Of a DNA stretch of 64,000 bases, positions 8,985 to 17,551 are shown piece by piece. Positions within the stretch are counted from its first letter, which is position 1. Every line of letters begins with the position of its first letter. The DNA comes from Phenylobacterium koreense (GTDB taxonomy: Bacteria > Pseudomonadota > Alphaproteobacteria > Caulobacterales > Caulobacteraceae), in contig NZ_JBEPLU010000001.1 of the NCBI RefSeq assembly GCF_040545335.1, positions 682,001-746,000 of the forward strand, in the 5' to 3' direction. The notes below the pieces were generated by a model. The model saw only the letters and a list, made by a program, of their open reading frames with translations. It ran no database searches and was not told where the DNA came from. The position numbers and the translations under genes are program-made.

Positions 8985-9700
8985 ACCGCCGGGCCGTTCT
9001 TCTTGCGGCCATGGGGACGATGACGTGCGCCTTCCCCGCCGCCGGTGCGGTCGATGCGCGAGACTACGACGCCTTCTGGCTCTGGGCTGGCGTCGTACCG
9101 CAGCCGGTGCTAGCGCGCGCACAGCGTCTCTATGTCCTGACCGGGCAGGTGGAGCCTGTGCCCGGCGGCGCGCGCCTGATCGCTCAGGGGGGAGCCGCGC
9201 CGCTCCAGGATCGCGCCGAAGTCTGGATGGCGTATCGCGCCCACACCCTGGACTGGCCCGAGCGAATCTACGCCCAGATCCGGGCTCGATTGCGACGCTG
9301 GCGGGCGCTCGGCGCGCCCGTCGTCGGCGTCCAGATCGATTTCGACGCCGGCACACGTCATCTCGACCGTTACGGCGAATTTCTGCGTGATCTCCGTCGC
9401 CGGCTGCCACCTGACTGCAAGCTCAGCATCACCGGCCTGCTCGACTGGGCCGCCCAGGGCGAGCCGGCCGCCTTCGACGCGCTTGCGGATATCGTGGACG
9501 AAGTGGTCATCCAGACCTACCAGGGACGCCGGACGGTTGCGGGCTACGAAGCCTATCTCGCCAGCCTGCGGCGCCTGCGCGTTCCGTTCCGCATCGGGCT
9601 GGTCCAGGATGGCGAATGGCGGGAGCCAGAAGGGCTTGCGACCAATCCGCAGTTTCGCGGCTATGTGGTGTTTCTCGTCAATCCACGGCCACCTTCGTGA
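8981..9700 (+). CDS. DUF3142-like secreted protein
   Basis: The chosen GTG start overlaps the preceding stop (GTGA) and gives a 239-residue protein opening with an arginine-containing signal peptide (NRRAVLLAAMGTM, cleavage after about residue 22). The body resembles DUF3142 proteins, which look like divergent TIM-barrel glycosidases: DAFWLWAGV near the start, VVGVQIDFDAG at about 100-110, a strand with LSITGLLDWA, and EVVIQTYQGR later. The acidic residues after the central strands are compatible with a hydrolase-like site, but no activity is established. It works presumably with the co-expressed 720-residue protein. A longer reading frame upstream exists but would eliminate the signal peptide. 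Confidence 0.75.
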   Translation: MNRRAVLLAAMGTMTCAFPAAGAVDARDYDAFWLWAGVVPQPVLARAQRLYVLTGQVEPVPGGARLIAQGGAAPLQDRAEVWMAYRAHTLDWPERIYAQIRARLRRWRALGAPVVGVQIDFDAGTRHLDRYGEFLRDLRRRLPPDCKLSITGLLDWAAQGEPAAFDALADIVDEVVIQTYQGRRTVAGYEAYLASLRRLRVPFRIGLVQDGEWREPEGLATNPQFRGYVVFLVNPRPPS

Positions 9701-9796
9701 GGCCATCAGCGTGGTCGTTCGTACCGACGTCGAGCCGGAGCCGGATGCGCCTCGCGCCCCTTCGTTTCGGATGAGGTCTGCCCGCCTGCCGGGGCC

Positions 9797-9820
9797 ACCC
9801 AACCGTCGAAGCGGTTGGGT
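9797..9820. repeat. Perfect inverted repeat (hairpin)
   Basis: ACCCAACCG/CGGTTGGGT is a 9-bp perfect stem with a 6-base loop. It lies 97 bases after the DUF3142 gene and 4 bases before the tRNA-like 15-mer. It has no T-tract on either strand, so it may be a transcript end or part of a recombination site. Confidence 0.5.
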
Positions 9821-9823
9821 AAG

Positions 9824-9838
9824 GTGGTAGCTGGGGGC
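9824..9838 (-). repeat. 15-bp copy of the tRNA-Met 3' end (candidate att site)
   Basis: The sequence GTGGTAGCTGGGGGC is identical to 40399-40413, which covers the acceptor 3' strand and CCA of the tRNA-Met gene, and has the same orientation. A tRNA 3'-end duplicate in direct orientation is the usual mark of integrase-mediated insertion. The match is short and no integrase is nearby, so this is a candidate only. Confidence 0.4.
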
Positions 9839-9982
9839 CAGTTCAAGCTTGAGCGACCGTTGTCCCTGGTTGGCCCTCCAGCCGCGACCACAACAGCCTA
9901 AGGGCAGGACTTTCAGATTTGCGCGGGCACAGGCTCGCCTAGCGTGCGGGGCGACCGCCAGGCGTACGCCGCTTCGGCTCCG

Positions 9983-10609
9983 TCACTGGGCGAGCCGGGA
10001 GGGGCCGCCTCTGGCCAGCGCCGCCTGATAGGCGGGCCGTGCCTGAAAACGGCGGCGCCAAGCCTCAATGTTGGGATAGGCGCCGCGATCGATCACAGCG
10101 CCAGCCAACTCGCCGACGAAGCTCATCTGCACATCGGCGGCCGTCAACTCGTCTCCGAGCAGGAAGTCTCGGCCCGCCAGCTTCTCGTTGATGAAGCCCA
10201 AGTGCAGAGCGACTTCACTGTCGGCCTGCCGACCGAGCGGCGCCAGGACCTTGCCCACCCGCAGGGTGAGCGTCTTCATCACCAGCGGCAGGATCGCCGA
10301 GCCCTCGGCGTAATGCAGCCACTGCACGTACTCGTCGTAGAGCTCGCTCGAGGGATCCGGCTGCAGTCGCCCTTCGCCGTGTCGGCGGATGATGTAGTCG
10401 ATGATGGCCCCGGACTCGGCGATGACCCGATCGCCTTCGGTGATCACCGGCGACTTGCCGAGCGGGTGGATCTCGCGCAGTTCCACCGGCGCCAGACCGG
10501 TGCGCGCGTCGCGCTGGTAGAACACGATCTCATAGGGCGCCTGCAACTCCTCCAGGAGCCACAGGATGCGCTGCGACCGTGACTCGTTCAGATGGTGGAC
10601 GACGATCAC
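9983..10609 (-). CDS. Glutathione S-transferase family protein
   Basis: This 208-residue protein has an N-terminal thioredoxin-like GST domain (HHLNESRSQRILWLLEEL; the cis-Pro and glutathione site are in GKSPVITEGDRVIAESGAI) and an all-helical C-terminal domain with the conserved N-capping motif (ELTAADVQMSF). It is predicted to conjugate or reduce electrophiles with glutathione in the cytosol. The early Ser/Asn region rather than a Cys suggests a Ser- or Tyr-type enzyme. It stands alone on the minus strand. Confidence 0.93.
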   Translation of the reverse strand: MIVVHHLNESRSQRILWLLEELQAPYEIVFYQRDARTGLAPVELREIHPLGKSPVITEGDRVIAESGAIIDYIIRRHGEGRLQPDPSSELYDEYVQWLHYAEGSAILPLVMKTLTLRVGKVLAPLGRQADSEVALHLGFINEKLAGRDFLLGDELTAADVQMSFVGELAGAVIDRGAYPNIEAWRRRFQARPAYQAALARGGPSRLAQ

Positions 10610-10685
10610 CGACTTGCTCCGCGCCGATCAAAGAAATCGTTCCAGATCGCCTGGATCCTCCTCGTGCACTGGTGTCATCGCGCGA

Positions 10686-11480
10686 CTAGGGATCGAGGTT
10701 GGGCACCTGAAACTCCACGGCCATCGCGGCGCGTTCGATGAACCTCATCACCCGACGCGGATGACTCACATGAAGACTGTGTGAGCCGCCGGCGACCACT
10801 TCGACGCCGGCGGCGCCCGCGCGATGGGCCATGAATTGATGAAGGGCGGGCGGCAGGCTGCGATCGGCGTCACCGTAGATGAACCAACAGGGAAGGGTTC
10901 GCCACGCCGGCTTGCCCACAGGATCACGCAGCGCCGCCCGGTGGAGCGGCCGTTGTCGCCTCGCCAGGGCCAGGACTTCCATGTCCGAAAGATCGCCCGC
11001 GAGCACTCGTCCATAGCTGCTTTCAGGCACGTAGAGGTCGGCGCCGCCATCTGCGAGCGGGGCTTGAGTCAGCACCTCGGGAAGGTCGCTCCCGGGAAAG
11101 CGGGCCATGAGGTCGCTAAAGGATTCGTCCTCGTCAGGCGCAAGCGCGGCGACGAAGACCAGGGCCTTGACGGCCTCGGTCGCACAGCCGACCTCTGACA
11201 ACAGGACCCCGCCATAGGAGTGGCCGATCAGGATAATCGGCCCGTCGATCGACTGGAGCAGGGCTGCCAGGGCCGCTCCATCGCTGACCACGTCTCGGAG
11301 TGGATTGGCGAAAATCCGGTAAGGGCAGTGGTCGCCCAGGTGCTCGACGGCCGCGCTCCAGCTTGCGCCGTCGCTGAACGCACCATGGACGAACACCAAG
11401 GTGGGCCTGGTGTCGAGGGTCGGGGTCAATTGATCATCGATGTCGTCGAGATCGACCGCGTCGTCCATGAAGGGCTCCAT
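10686..11480 (-). CDS. Alpha/beta fold hydrolase (esterase-like)
   Basis: The 264 residues contain the family landmarks: an oxyanion strand (LVFVHGAFSDGASW), the nucleophile elbow GHSYGG with Ser at about 105, an acidic residue after strand 7 (IYGDADRSLP) and a late His (GGSHSLHVSHP). It resembles short EstA/salicylate-esterase-like hydrolases. A start five codons downstream is also possible. It is divergent from the AraC-type regulator, a plausible controller. Confidence 0.9.
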   Translation of the reverse strand: MEPFMDDAVDLDDIDDQLTPTLDTRPTLVFVHGAFSDGASWSAAVEHLGDHCPYRIFANPLRDVVSDGAALAALLQSIDGPIILIGHSYGGVLLSEVGCATEAVKALVFVAALAPDEDESFSDLMARFPGSDLPEVLTQAPLADGGADLYVPESSYGRVLAGDLSDMEVLALARRQRPLHRAALRDPVGKPAWRTLPCWFIYGDADRSLPPALHQFMAHRAGAAGVEVVAGGSHSLHVSHPRRVMRFIERAAMAVEFQVPNLDP

Positions 11481-11570
11481 CAGGCTGGGGGCGCACCCAG
11501 CCTAAACTCGCCCCCACGCGCCGCATAATAGACCACCGGCATGCTCTCCATTCCCGGAGGTAATAGCCTT

Positions 11571-12605
11571 GTGGCTTGGCCCCGAGGCCAACGTTCCTTC
11601 AGATGCGGCATGGCCAACGTTTCGACATCCGCGCCAGATCAGCCGCTGGTGCGGCCCTCGACCGCCGAGCTCAATCGCCTGCTGGCCACGCTCGAGGTCA
11701 AGGTGGTGCGGCTGACCGAATGCCTGGTAAGCCGGGGTTGGCGGCTTGAGGTGACCGGCCCCGATGCGCCGGGGATTCACTACAACCTTGTGGGCGAAGG
11801 CTGGCTGGTGTTCGAGAACCAGGCCCCGATAGCGCTTCGCCCACACACGCTGATCATCGTACCGCCGAACCTGGACTTCGCCCTCGAGGTCAATGGTCCA
11901 GGTGCGCTCGGCCCGAACGTGAGGGTCGAGAACCGGCGCCGGGTCGTCTCGCCCGCCGACAATTTCGGCCGCCGGGAGGCTGGCGAGCCGCCGCCGGAAC
12001 TGATTTTGATCTGTGGCTACTTCCAAGCAATCTACGGGGCGAGCATCGACCTCTTCATGGGGCTGACGACCCCGATCGTCGAGCAGTTCGACGCCGCGGA
12101 TCGGCTTGATGACGCGTTGCGCAAGGCGCTCGACGAACTGCTGGCCCAGGAAATTGGCGATGGTGCGATGGCCGCCGCCCTGCTGAAGCAGGTGATGGTC
12201 ATGCTGCTACGACGGTCTTTGGCCTCGAACGAGACCTGGGTCGAGCGCTTCTCCATCCTGAGCGATCCCCAGGTCGCCCGGGCCTTCGCCGATATGGTTG
12301 AGCGGCCAGGAGCCGCCCACACCGTCCAGTCGCTCGCCCGCTCTGCCGGGCTCAGCCGCTCGGTCTTCATGGAGCGGTTTCGCCACGTTTTCTCAAAGAC
12401 GCCGATGGCGGCGCTGCGCGACCTGAGGATGCGGCGCGCAGCACGCGAATTGGTCGCTGGCCAGGCCTCGCTGGATCAGATCGCCTACGACGCCGGCTAC
12501 AGGGACCGAACCGGATTCCTGCGCGCATTTCGCAAGGTCTATGGCTGCGCCCCCGCGGAGTTCCGGGCCGCGGTGGACAAGGGCGACCTCTTCGTCGGCG
12601 TCTGA
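11571..12605 (+). CDS. AraC-family transcriptional regulator with cupin sensor
   Basis: The C-terminal third holds the two helix-turn-helix motifs of AraC/XylS regulators (AHTVQSLARSAGLSRSVFMERF and ASLDQIAYDAGYRDRTGFLRAFRKVYGCAPAEFR). The N-terminal part is a cupin-6 type ligand domain (HYNLVGEGWLVF, LIIVPPNLDF). The GTG start chosen is preceded by GGAGG ten bases upstream. An ATG at 11541 without a ribosome binding site and an ATG at 11610 are alternatives. It is divergent from the hydrolase gene, so control of that gene is likely. Confidence 0.9.
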   Translation: MAWPRGQRSFRCGMANVSTSAPDQPLVRPSTAELNRLLATLEVKVVRLTECLVSRGWRLEVTGPDAPGIHYNLVGEGWLVFENQAPIALRPHTLIIVPPNLDFALEVNGPGALGPNVRVENRRRVVSPADNFGRREAGEPPPELILICGYFQAIYGASIDLFMGLTTPIVEQFDAADRLDDALRKALDELLAQEIGDGAMAAALLKQVMVMLLRRSLASNETWVERFSILSDPQVARAFADMVERPGAAHTVQSLARSAGLSRSVFMERFRHVFSKTPMAALRDLRMRRAARELVAGQASLDQIAYDAGYRDRTGFLRAFRKVYGCAPAEFRAAVDKGDLFVGV

Positions 12606-12732
12606 GCGCCCGTTGTATCTGCCGGACTTTTCGCCACGAACGCTGGACTCCCGTGGCTTGAGGCGCGCGCCGTCCCGATAGAAATGTCGCGCTGGCCTCG
12701 CCATCCCCGAGGCGCCTCAAGGGGCCAGTGAC

Positions 12733-13116
12733 TTGAGCGACGTGATCCTTTCGGCGGTGCAGCACCTGGTGCGGGAGGACGGCCCATTCCTATCGGCCCT
12801 AGCCCGGACGCCGGACGCATCAATGGCGATCGCACGGGCGCTCGAGACCATCGAGGCGGACGTCGGGCCATCGCACCAGCGCGAGGAAGGCGGGGTCCAT
12901 CGTCTTGAAGCCCTCCTCCACGCGCGCCTGCTGGATGGGGTGGAGCGCGGAGAGGTCGCGGCCGACGTCGACATCGGCGATCTGTCCGCCTTCTATGCCA
13001 ACATCGTCGTGAGCCTTGTCGCCGAGGCGCTGAACGGTGGCGACGCAGGACGGCTCGCCGCAATCCGGCGGGTCGCCATGAATGTCCTGCCTCGAAGGGC
13101 GGTCGTCTCGGCATAG
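12733..13116 (+). pseudogene. TetR-family regulator remnant (C-terminal half only)
   Basis: The 127-residue frame matches only the ligand-binding end of TetR-like regulators: the stretch LHARLLDGVERGEVAADVDIG, then DLSAFYANIVVSL, is the usual 'RGELPADAD ... FYA' pattern. No helix-turn-helix is present, and the 127 bases between this frame and the AraC gene do not encode one in any frame. The intact TetR at 33483 shows the expected full length, 214 residues. Most likely it is the decayed remains of a regulator gene, although a short expressed protein cannot be excluded. Confidence 0.6.
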
Positions 13117-13294
13117 CGCCGGACGACGTCCAAACTGGCGTTCAACCGGCGCCAGGCGTTCCCGAATTATCCCTACGGGCCGGCCGACCATCGGCCAATA
13201 ACCGCTGGGGATCGATCCCATTCCAGGAGACTATTTCCCCTGGAGGCGACCGCACGCGACCCTTTCCGCGGACATTTGTTCGAGGGAGGTCACC

Positions 13295-13924
13295 ATGCGC
13301 CGTTCGACTACCGCTTGTATCGCCTTAGTCGTCGCCGTCGCTGTCTCCGACCTTGGGTTGACCGCCTGCTCCAAGGCCGAAACCGCCAAGGCCGAACCGG
13401 CTGCCGCGCCGACCGTCGCAGCCGCCCCCACTCGTTACCTGCCGGAATACGCGGCGAACGGCGACCTTCTCCTGCCCAAGGACTTCGAGAAATGGGTATT
13501 CGTCGGCTCGCCGCTCACGCCGAACGCCTTGAACGGAGGGGAGGCGAACTTCCCCGAGTTCCACAACGTCTACATCGAGCCCGGCTCGTACGAGATCTAT
13601 AAGAAGACCGGTGTCTTCCCCGAGGGCACTATCTTCTTCAAAGAGCTGCAGCTAACGCTGCCTCCCGCCACTCATCCCGATGGGTCCAGTGAGTTGCCTT
13701 CCGGGCGCGGGTATTTCCCTGGCAAGCTCAATGGCGCGGACGTCGTGGTGAAGGACACCAAGCGGTACGCCGAGACCGGTGGCTGGGGCTATTACAACTT
13801 CAACCATTTCGAGCCCAAGGCGGCCTCGGCTTCGCTGCGGCCGAAGACCGAATGCGCCTACTGCCACGAGGCTGGCGCGCAAAAGGACTCCATCTGGGTG
13901 CAGCTATATCCGCGACTGCAATAG
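13295..13924 (+). CDS. Cytochrome P460-family lipoprotein
   Basis: The 209-residue protein has a signal peptide ending in a lipobox (LTAC, Cys25), so it should be anchored in the periplasm. After an Ala/Pro/Lys-rich linker, the domain resembles cytochrome P460, with the c-type heme motif CAYCH at 187-191 near the C-terminus. P460 proteins bind a c-type heme, in classical members with a lysine cross-link, and oxidise hydroxylamine or related nitrogen species; many homologues have only electron-transfer or unknown roles. GGGAGG precedes the ATG. A second P460 gene lies at 30525. Confidence 0.88.
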   Translation: MRRSTTACIALVVAVAVSDLGLTACSKAETAKAEPAAAPTVAAAPTRYLPEYAANGDLLLPKDFEKWVFVGSPLTPNALNGGEANFPEFHNVYIEPGSYEIYKKTGVFPEGTIFFKELQLTLPPATHPDGSSELPSGRGYFPGKLNGADVVVKDTKRYAETGGWGYYNFNHFEPKAASASLRPKTECAYCHEAGAQKDSIWVQLYPRLQ

Positions 13925-14001
13925 GGCGCGCTCATCGCGCCGGCCGTCCCCTCCCAAGCCCCGGCGCCGGAGACGGCTTTCAAATCAGCCAGGAGGTTCC
14001 C

Positions 14002-14445
14002 ATGTCGAAGTACAGCAAGAGTCCGGAAGCCGTCGCCAAACTCACGCCGGAACAGTACCGGGTGACGCAGGAAAACGGCACCGAACATCCTGGAACCGGC
14101 GCACTCCTGCACAATGAAGGTCCTGGGATCTACGTCGACGTGGTCTCTGGCGAGCCCTTGTTCGCTTCGACCGACAAGTTCGAGTCGGGCACGGGCTGGC
14201 CGAGCTTCACCAAGCCGCTCGCGCCGGCCAACGTCGCTGAAATCCAGGACACCAGTCATGGAATGGTCCGCACGGAAGTCCGATCGACCCACGGCGACAG
14301 CCACCTCGGGCACATCTTCCCCGATGGCCCGAAGGACCGCGGCGGCCTGCGCTACTGCATCAACTCGGCGTCCCTGCGGTTCGTGCCGAAGGATGAGATG
14401 GAAGCCCAGGGTTACGCGGAATACCTGCCGCAGATCGACGGTTAG
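14002..14445 (+). CDS. msrB: Peptide-methionine (R)-S-oxide reductase MsrB
   Basis: The 147-residue protein reduces the R-epimer of methionine sulfoxide. The signature segments are GTGWPSF (64-70), [14 protein letters not shown] and the catalytic Cys in [11 protein letters not shown] (Cys119). Cys119 is the only cysteine, so both the zinc-binding cysteines and the usual resolving cysteine are absent; recycling would then need an external thiol. The ATG follows AGGAGG at 13991-13996. There is no signal peptide, so it is cytosolic. Longer frames upstream run through the spacer and have no support. Confidence 0.95.
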   Translation: MSKYSKSPEAVAKLTPEQYRVTQENGTEHPGTGALLHNEGPGIYVDVVSGEPLFASTDKFESGTGWPSFTKPLAPANVAEIQDTSHGMVRTEVRSTHGDSHLGHIFPDGPKDRGGLRYCINSASLRFVPKDEMEAQGYAEYLPQIDG

Positions 14446-14478
14446 GGCTTCCAAGATCAGGACCCGACTGGCCGCCCC

Positions 14479-15429
14479 TCAGCCGGGAACGATCAGCGCC
14501 ACGACCGCGAAGCGATCTTCGGAATCGGTCCAGACGGGACCGACGCGCCAGCCGCTGGCCGTCGCGAGGTCAGCAAATTGCTGCAGGTCGTACTTGCGTG
14601 AGCTCTCGGTGTGAATGCTCTCGCCCGCCTCGAACGCAAAGGTTTGGCCGGCGGCCACGACCGTCTGAGCCCGCGTCGACACCGCGTGCATTTCCACCGC
14701 CGAGTCCATCGGGTTCCAGCGCGCCTGATGCTTGAAGGCGCCGATATCGAAATTTCCCCCGAGTTCGCGATTGATCCGGACCAGGAGGTTGAGGTTGAAC
14801 CTTGCGGTCACCCCTTCCCGATCATCGTAGGCCGCCAGCAACGGCTCAAGATCCTTCTTGAGATCGACGCCGATGAGGCCTGCGCCCCCTTGACCGACAT
14901 GGGAGGCCATGCGCCGCAGGAAATCCTTGGCTTCGTCAGGCGCCAAATTGCCGATGGTCGAACCGGGGAAGAAGCCGACCGTGCGTCCTGGCGGCAAGTC
15001 GTCCGGCAGCTCGAAATCGACGGTGAAATCGGCAACGCAGGGACGGACATCCAGGCCTGGGAAGCGACCAGCGAGCCGGACCGCCGAGGCGGCGAGGAAA
15101 TCGCCTGCGATGTCGACCGGGACATAGGCCGTGGGGGCCAGGGCGCTGAGCAGGATCTCCGTCTTAAGCGCCGCACCAGCTCCATACTCCAGGAGAACCG
15201 CGCCCGGCCCCACGAACTGCGCGATTTCTTGCGCCGAGGCCGTGAGGATCGCGGTCTCGGTGCGGGTCGGGTAATATTCTTCGAGGCTGGCGATGACTTC
15301 GAACAGCGCCGAGCCGTGGTCGTCGTAGAGCCATCGCGCCGGCAAACTCTTGCGTGGACCGGAAAGCCCCCTGAGCACGTCACTACGGAAGGCTGCTTGG
15401 AAAGGCACGCGCGTTTCGGTGTCGAGCAT
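14479..15429 (-). CDS. egtD: L-histidine N(alpha)-methyltransferase (EgtD-like)
   Basis: EgtD trimethylates histidine with SAM to hercynine, the first step of ergothioneine synthesis. The 316 residues carry the family features: WLYDDHGSALFEVIASLEEYYPTRTE near the start, the SAM site EYGAGAALKTEILL, GFFPGSTIGNL in the middle and the C-terminal EIHTESSRKY-like stretch (SIHTESSRKYDL). The ATG at 15429 has AAAGAGG directly upstream; a TTG ten codons earlier is the alternative. EgtB, the usual neighbour, is not in this window. Confidence 0.92.
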   Translation of the reverse strand: MLDTETRVPFQAAFRSDVLRGLSGPRKSLPARWLYDDHGSALFEVIASLEEYYPTRTETAILTASAQEIAQFVGPGAVLLEYGAGAALKTEILLSALAPTAYVPVDIAGDFLAASAVRLAGRFPGLDVRPCVADFTVDFELPDDLPPGRTVGFFPGSTIGNLAPDEAKDFLRRMASHVGQGGAGLIGVDLKKDLEPLLAAYDDREGVTARFNLNLLVRINRELGGNFDIGAFKHQARWNPMDSAVEMHAVSTRAQTVVAAGQTFAFEAGESIHTESSRKYDLQQFADLATASGWRVGPVWTDSEDRFAVVALIVPG

Positions 15430-15561
15430 TCCTCTTTGATATCGACCGGCGCGGCCCAACAGAAATCTGTCCGGAGCATGGATTCCATGCTCCGGTGGAA
15501 TGCAGCTCTTACAGGCGGCGAGCCCCTTTAGGGCTTGGCGCCGTCGAGTGCGCCTGCAGGT

Positions 15562-15981
15562 TCATTTGATGGGCGTGGTCAGCGCTTTATCGTTGGTGTT
15601 GAGCACGAAGACAGCGAGCAGCTTCGCCGGTTCGGTCTTGTTCGCATTGCGGCTGATCGAATGGGTCGCGCCCGGCTGTTCGGACCAGCTCTCGCCCGCC
15701 CGATAGATCCGCGTCGCGCCGTCATCCACCTTAGACTCGATCGCCCCCGAGATCACATAGGCGTAGATGAAGGCCGACTTCGCGTGAGTGTGGGATGGGG
15801 ACGCCGCGCCCGGCGCGTAATCGACTTGCACCGCAATCAGCGACTTGCCCGGGATATTGGGAATGGCCGCCTCGAAGTTCTTCGTGACAGTTTCCGCTTC
15901 GCCATCATGGGCGGATGCGGGGCCGGCCATCGCGAAAACGAGCGCAGCGCCAGTGGCGGCGATGATGGTTCGGATCGTCAT
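15562..15981 (-). CDS. Periplasmic cupin-domain protein
   Basis: This 139-residue protein starts at an ATG with AGGGGA upstream and has a Sec signal peptide (cleavage after ASA, about residue 24). The cupin barrel shows the metal-ligand pattern HTHAKSAFIYAYV in motif 1 and a motif-2 His in GATHSI. Such small secreted cupins bind a metal or small ligand; the ligand here is unknown. It is transcribed alone between egtD and the quinone oxidoreductase-like gene. Confidence 0.87.
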   Translation of the reverse strand: MTIRTIIAATGAALVFAMAGPASAHDGEAETVTKNFEAAIPNIPGKSLIAVQVDYAPGAASPSHTHAKSAFIYAYVISGAIESKVDDGATRIYRAGESWSEQPGATHSISRNANKTEPAKLLAVFVLNTNDKALTTPIK

Positions 15982-16117
15982 GGGCTTTTCCCCTGCGTAT
16001 CGGTTGGTCTTCGCGGCCCTTCGCCAGCCCGCCATGTGAGCGGCCCACGCGGGGACATAGTCGGATCGTCCGCGCGGATTGATCAATAGGAAGGCGAGAC
16101 CGCTCGCCTCCCGATCA

Positions 16118-17035
16118 CTATGGCCGAACGCGGATGATCGTCTTCCCGGGGGTCCGTTTGGTCGGGTTGAAGGCGGCGACCGCATCGTCAAGCGGCGCGA
16201 CGGTTCCGATGTTCGTCCGCAGTCGTCCGTCCCGCACGCGCTGAACGATCTCGACCAGTTGGGCGCGGTCGGACTCGACAACGAAGTCGACAGCCCGCCC
16301 ATCGGCTGGCCGCGCCTCGGACGGTCCGACGATGGACACCAGGGTTCCGCCGGCTCGAACCAGCGATGCAGACCGCTTCCCGATGTCACCGCCGATGAGA
16401 TCGAACACCAGATCGACCTGGCCGACGTCTTCCAGGGCCTGGCTGTCGAGGTCGACATACTCGTTGGCTCCGAAATCGAGCGCCTTCTGACGATCCGGGG
16501 CCCGTCCGGTGCCGATGACATAGGCGCCGAACTCACGCGCGAGCTGGGTCACCATGGAGCCGACCGCGCCAGCCGCGCCGTGAGCGATCACGCGCTGCCC
16601 GGCTTGAAGGCGGCCGTGCACGACCAATCCCTGCCAGGCCGTCAGCCCCGAGATCGGAAGGCTCGCGCTTACCGTGAAATCGACGTCGCCCGGCAGCGGC
16701 GCGAGGTTGCGCGCTTCGACGGTCACGTACTCCGCCAGCGTGCCGTCACGGGACCAGTCCGTCAGTCCGAACACCCGCTGTCCGACCGACAGCCCTGTCG
16801 TCCCATAGCCGAGCGCGGTGACCACCCCGGCCAACTCGTGCCCGGGGATCGACGGGGTTCGGTCCCGGCCCAGGCGGTCGGTCCAGGTCGAGGGCCAACC
16901 CAGCTCCGTATTGACGAACCCCGAGGCGTAAACCTGAACCACGACGTCGTTTATCGATGGTTGCGGCTCGGGCCGGTCCACCAGCTTCATCCCGGCCGTT
17001 CCTGCGGCCTGGTCGGACACCACGATCGCCTTCAT
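16118..17035 (-). CDS. Zinc-independent quinone oxidoreductase-like NADPH dehydrogenase (MDR family)
   Basis: The 305 residues form a medium-chain reductase: a GroES-like N-terminal part with GHELAGVVTALG, then a Rossmann nucleotide site (AHGAAGAVGSMVTQLAREFG). Catalytic-zinc ligands are not evident, which points to the quinone/enone reductase branch. Expected role: NADPH-dependent reduction of quinones or enals in the cytosol. It lies 63 bp downstream of the NTF2-like gene and may be co-transcribed with it. Confidence 0.9.
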   Translation of the reverse strand: MKAIVVSDQAAGTAGMKLVDRPEPQPSINDVVVQVYASGFVNTELGWPSTWTDRLGRDRTPSIPGHELAGVVTALGYGTTGLSVGQRVFGLTDWSRDGTLAEYVTVEARNLAPLPGDVDFTVSASLPISGLTAWQGLVVHGRLQAGQRVIAHGAAGAVGSMVTQLAREFGAYVIGTGRAPDRQKALDFGANEYVDLDSQALEDVGQVDLVFDLIGGDIGKRSASLVRAGGTLVSIVGPSEARPADGRAVDFVVESDRAQLVEIVQRVRDGRLRTNIGTVAPLDDAVAAFNPTKRTPGKTIIRVRP

Positions 17036-17098
17036 GGAAGTGTCTCCTCGGTCATTGACGTTGATGAGGCCCGAGCCGCTCGTAGGCCCGGTCTTAGG

Positions 17099-17521
17099 TC
17101 AGGCCGGCTGTCGCACTGCCGTCCCTTGGTTGTTGTCGATCAGGTACCGCCAGAATCCATCCGCACCGCGCCGGGCGATGTCGCATGCCGAACCTGCGAG
17201 GCGCACCGGCTCCCCGCCAGGCCCCTTGCCATCGATGGACCAGTCCAGAACGATCTGGGCGGTATCGCCGGCGACGAACAAGTGGCGCACGTTCGCCACC
17301 AACGGCAGCCCGAGTTTGATATCGCGCCCGATTATGGCGGTGATCTCCGCGTGATCCGTAATCGTTCGCCCGTCGAGCGCGATGAACACCGCCTCCGGAG
17401 CGTACAAGTCCATCTGCTCGTTGACGTCGCCGGAGTGAAATCGCTCAAGCAGCGACGGAATCTCAAGCAGCGACGGAATAATGTCTTCCGGCTTCGTAGG
17501 GAGTGGAAAGCGCTCGGACAT
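17099..17521 (-). CDS. NTF2-like (SnoaL-type) domain protein
   Basis: The start at 17521 has AGGAG seven bases upstream and gives 140 residues. The fold is the small alpha+beta cone of NTF2/SnoaL proteins (RFHSGDVNEQMDLYAPEAVFIALDGRTI, then VADVRHLFV-like strands). Members are isomerases, hydrolases or binding proteins; no function is assigned. An exact 18-bp tandem duplication at 17444-17479 repeats the residues IPSLLE in frame near the N-terminus, a recent in-frame insertion. It heads a likely two-gene unit with the downstream oxidoreductase. Confidence 0.85.
   Translation of the reverse strand: MSERFPLPTKPEDIIPSLLEIPSLLERFHSGDVNEQMDLYAPEAVFIALDGRTITDHAEITAIIGRDIKLGLPLVANVRHLFVAGDTAQIVLDWSIDGKGPGGEPVRLAGSACDIARRGADGFWRYLIDNNQGTAVRQPA
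17444..17479. repeat. Two 18-bp perfect tandem repeats inside the NTF2-like gene
   Basis: CTCAAGCAGCGACGGAAT occurs twice head to tail (17444-17461 and 17462-17479). The unit length is a multiple of three, so the frame is kept and the residues IPSLLE are duplicated. This is typical of replication slippage. Confidence 0.95.
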
Positions 17522-17532
17522 CGGAGGCTCCT

Positions 17533-17551
17533 GTTTCGTTTTTAATGAAAC
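17533..17551 (-). promoter_or_regulatory. Near-perfect palindrome upstream of the NTF2-oxidoreductase unit
   Basis: On the minus strand GTTTCATT-AAA-AACGAAAC has 8-bp arms matching at 7 of 8 positions. It lies 11 bp upstream of the start codon, directly before the ribosome binding site, and is AT-rich in a GC-rich context. It fits an operator for a dimeric repressor (TetR, HxlR or MarR type). The regulator is unknown. Confidence 0.5.
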
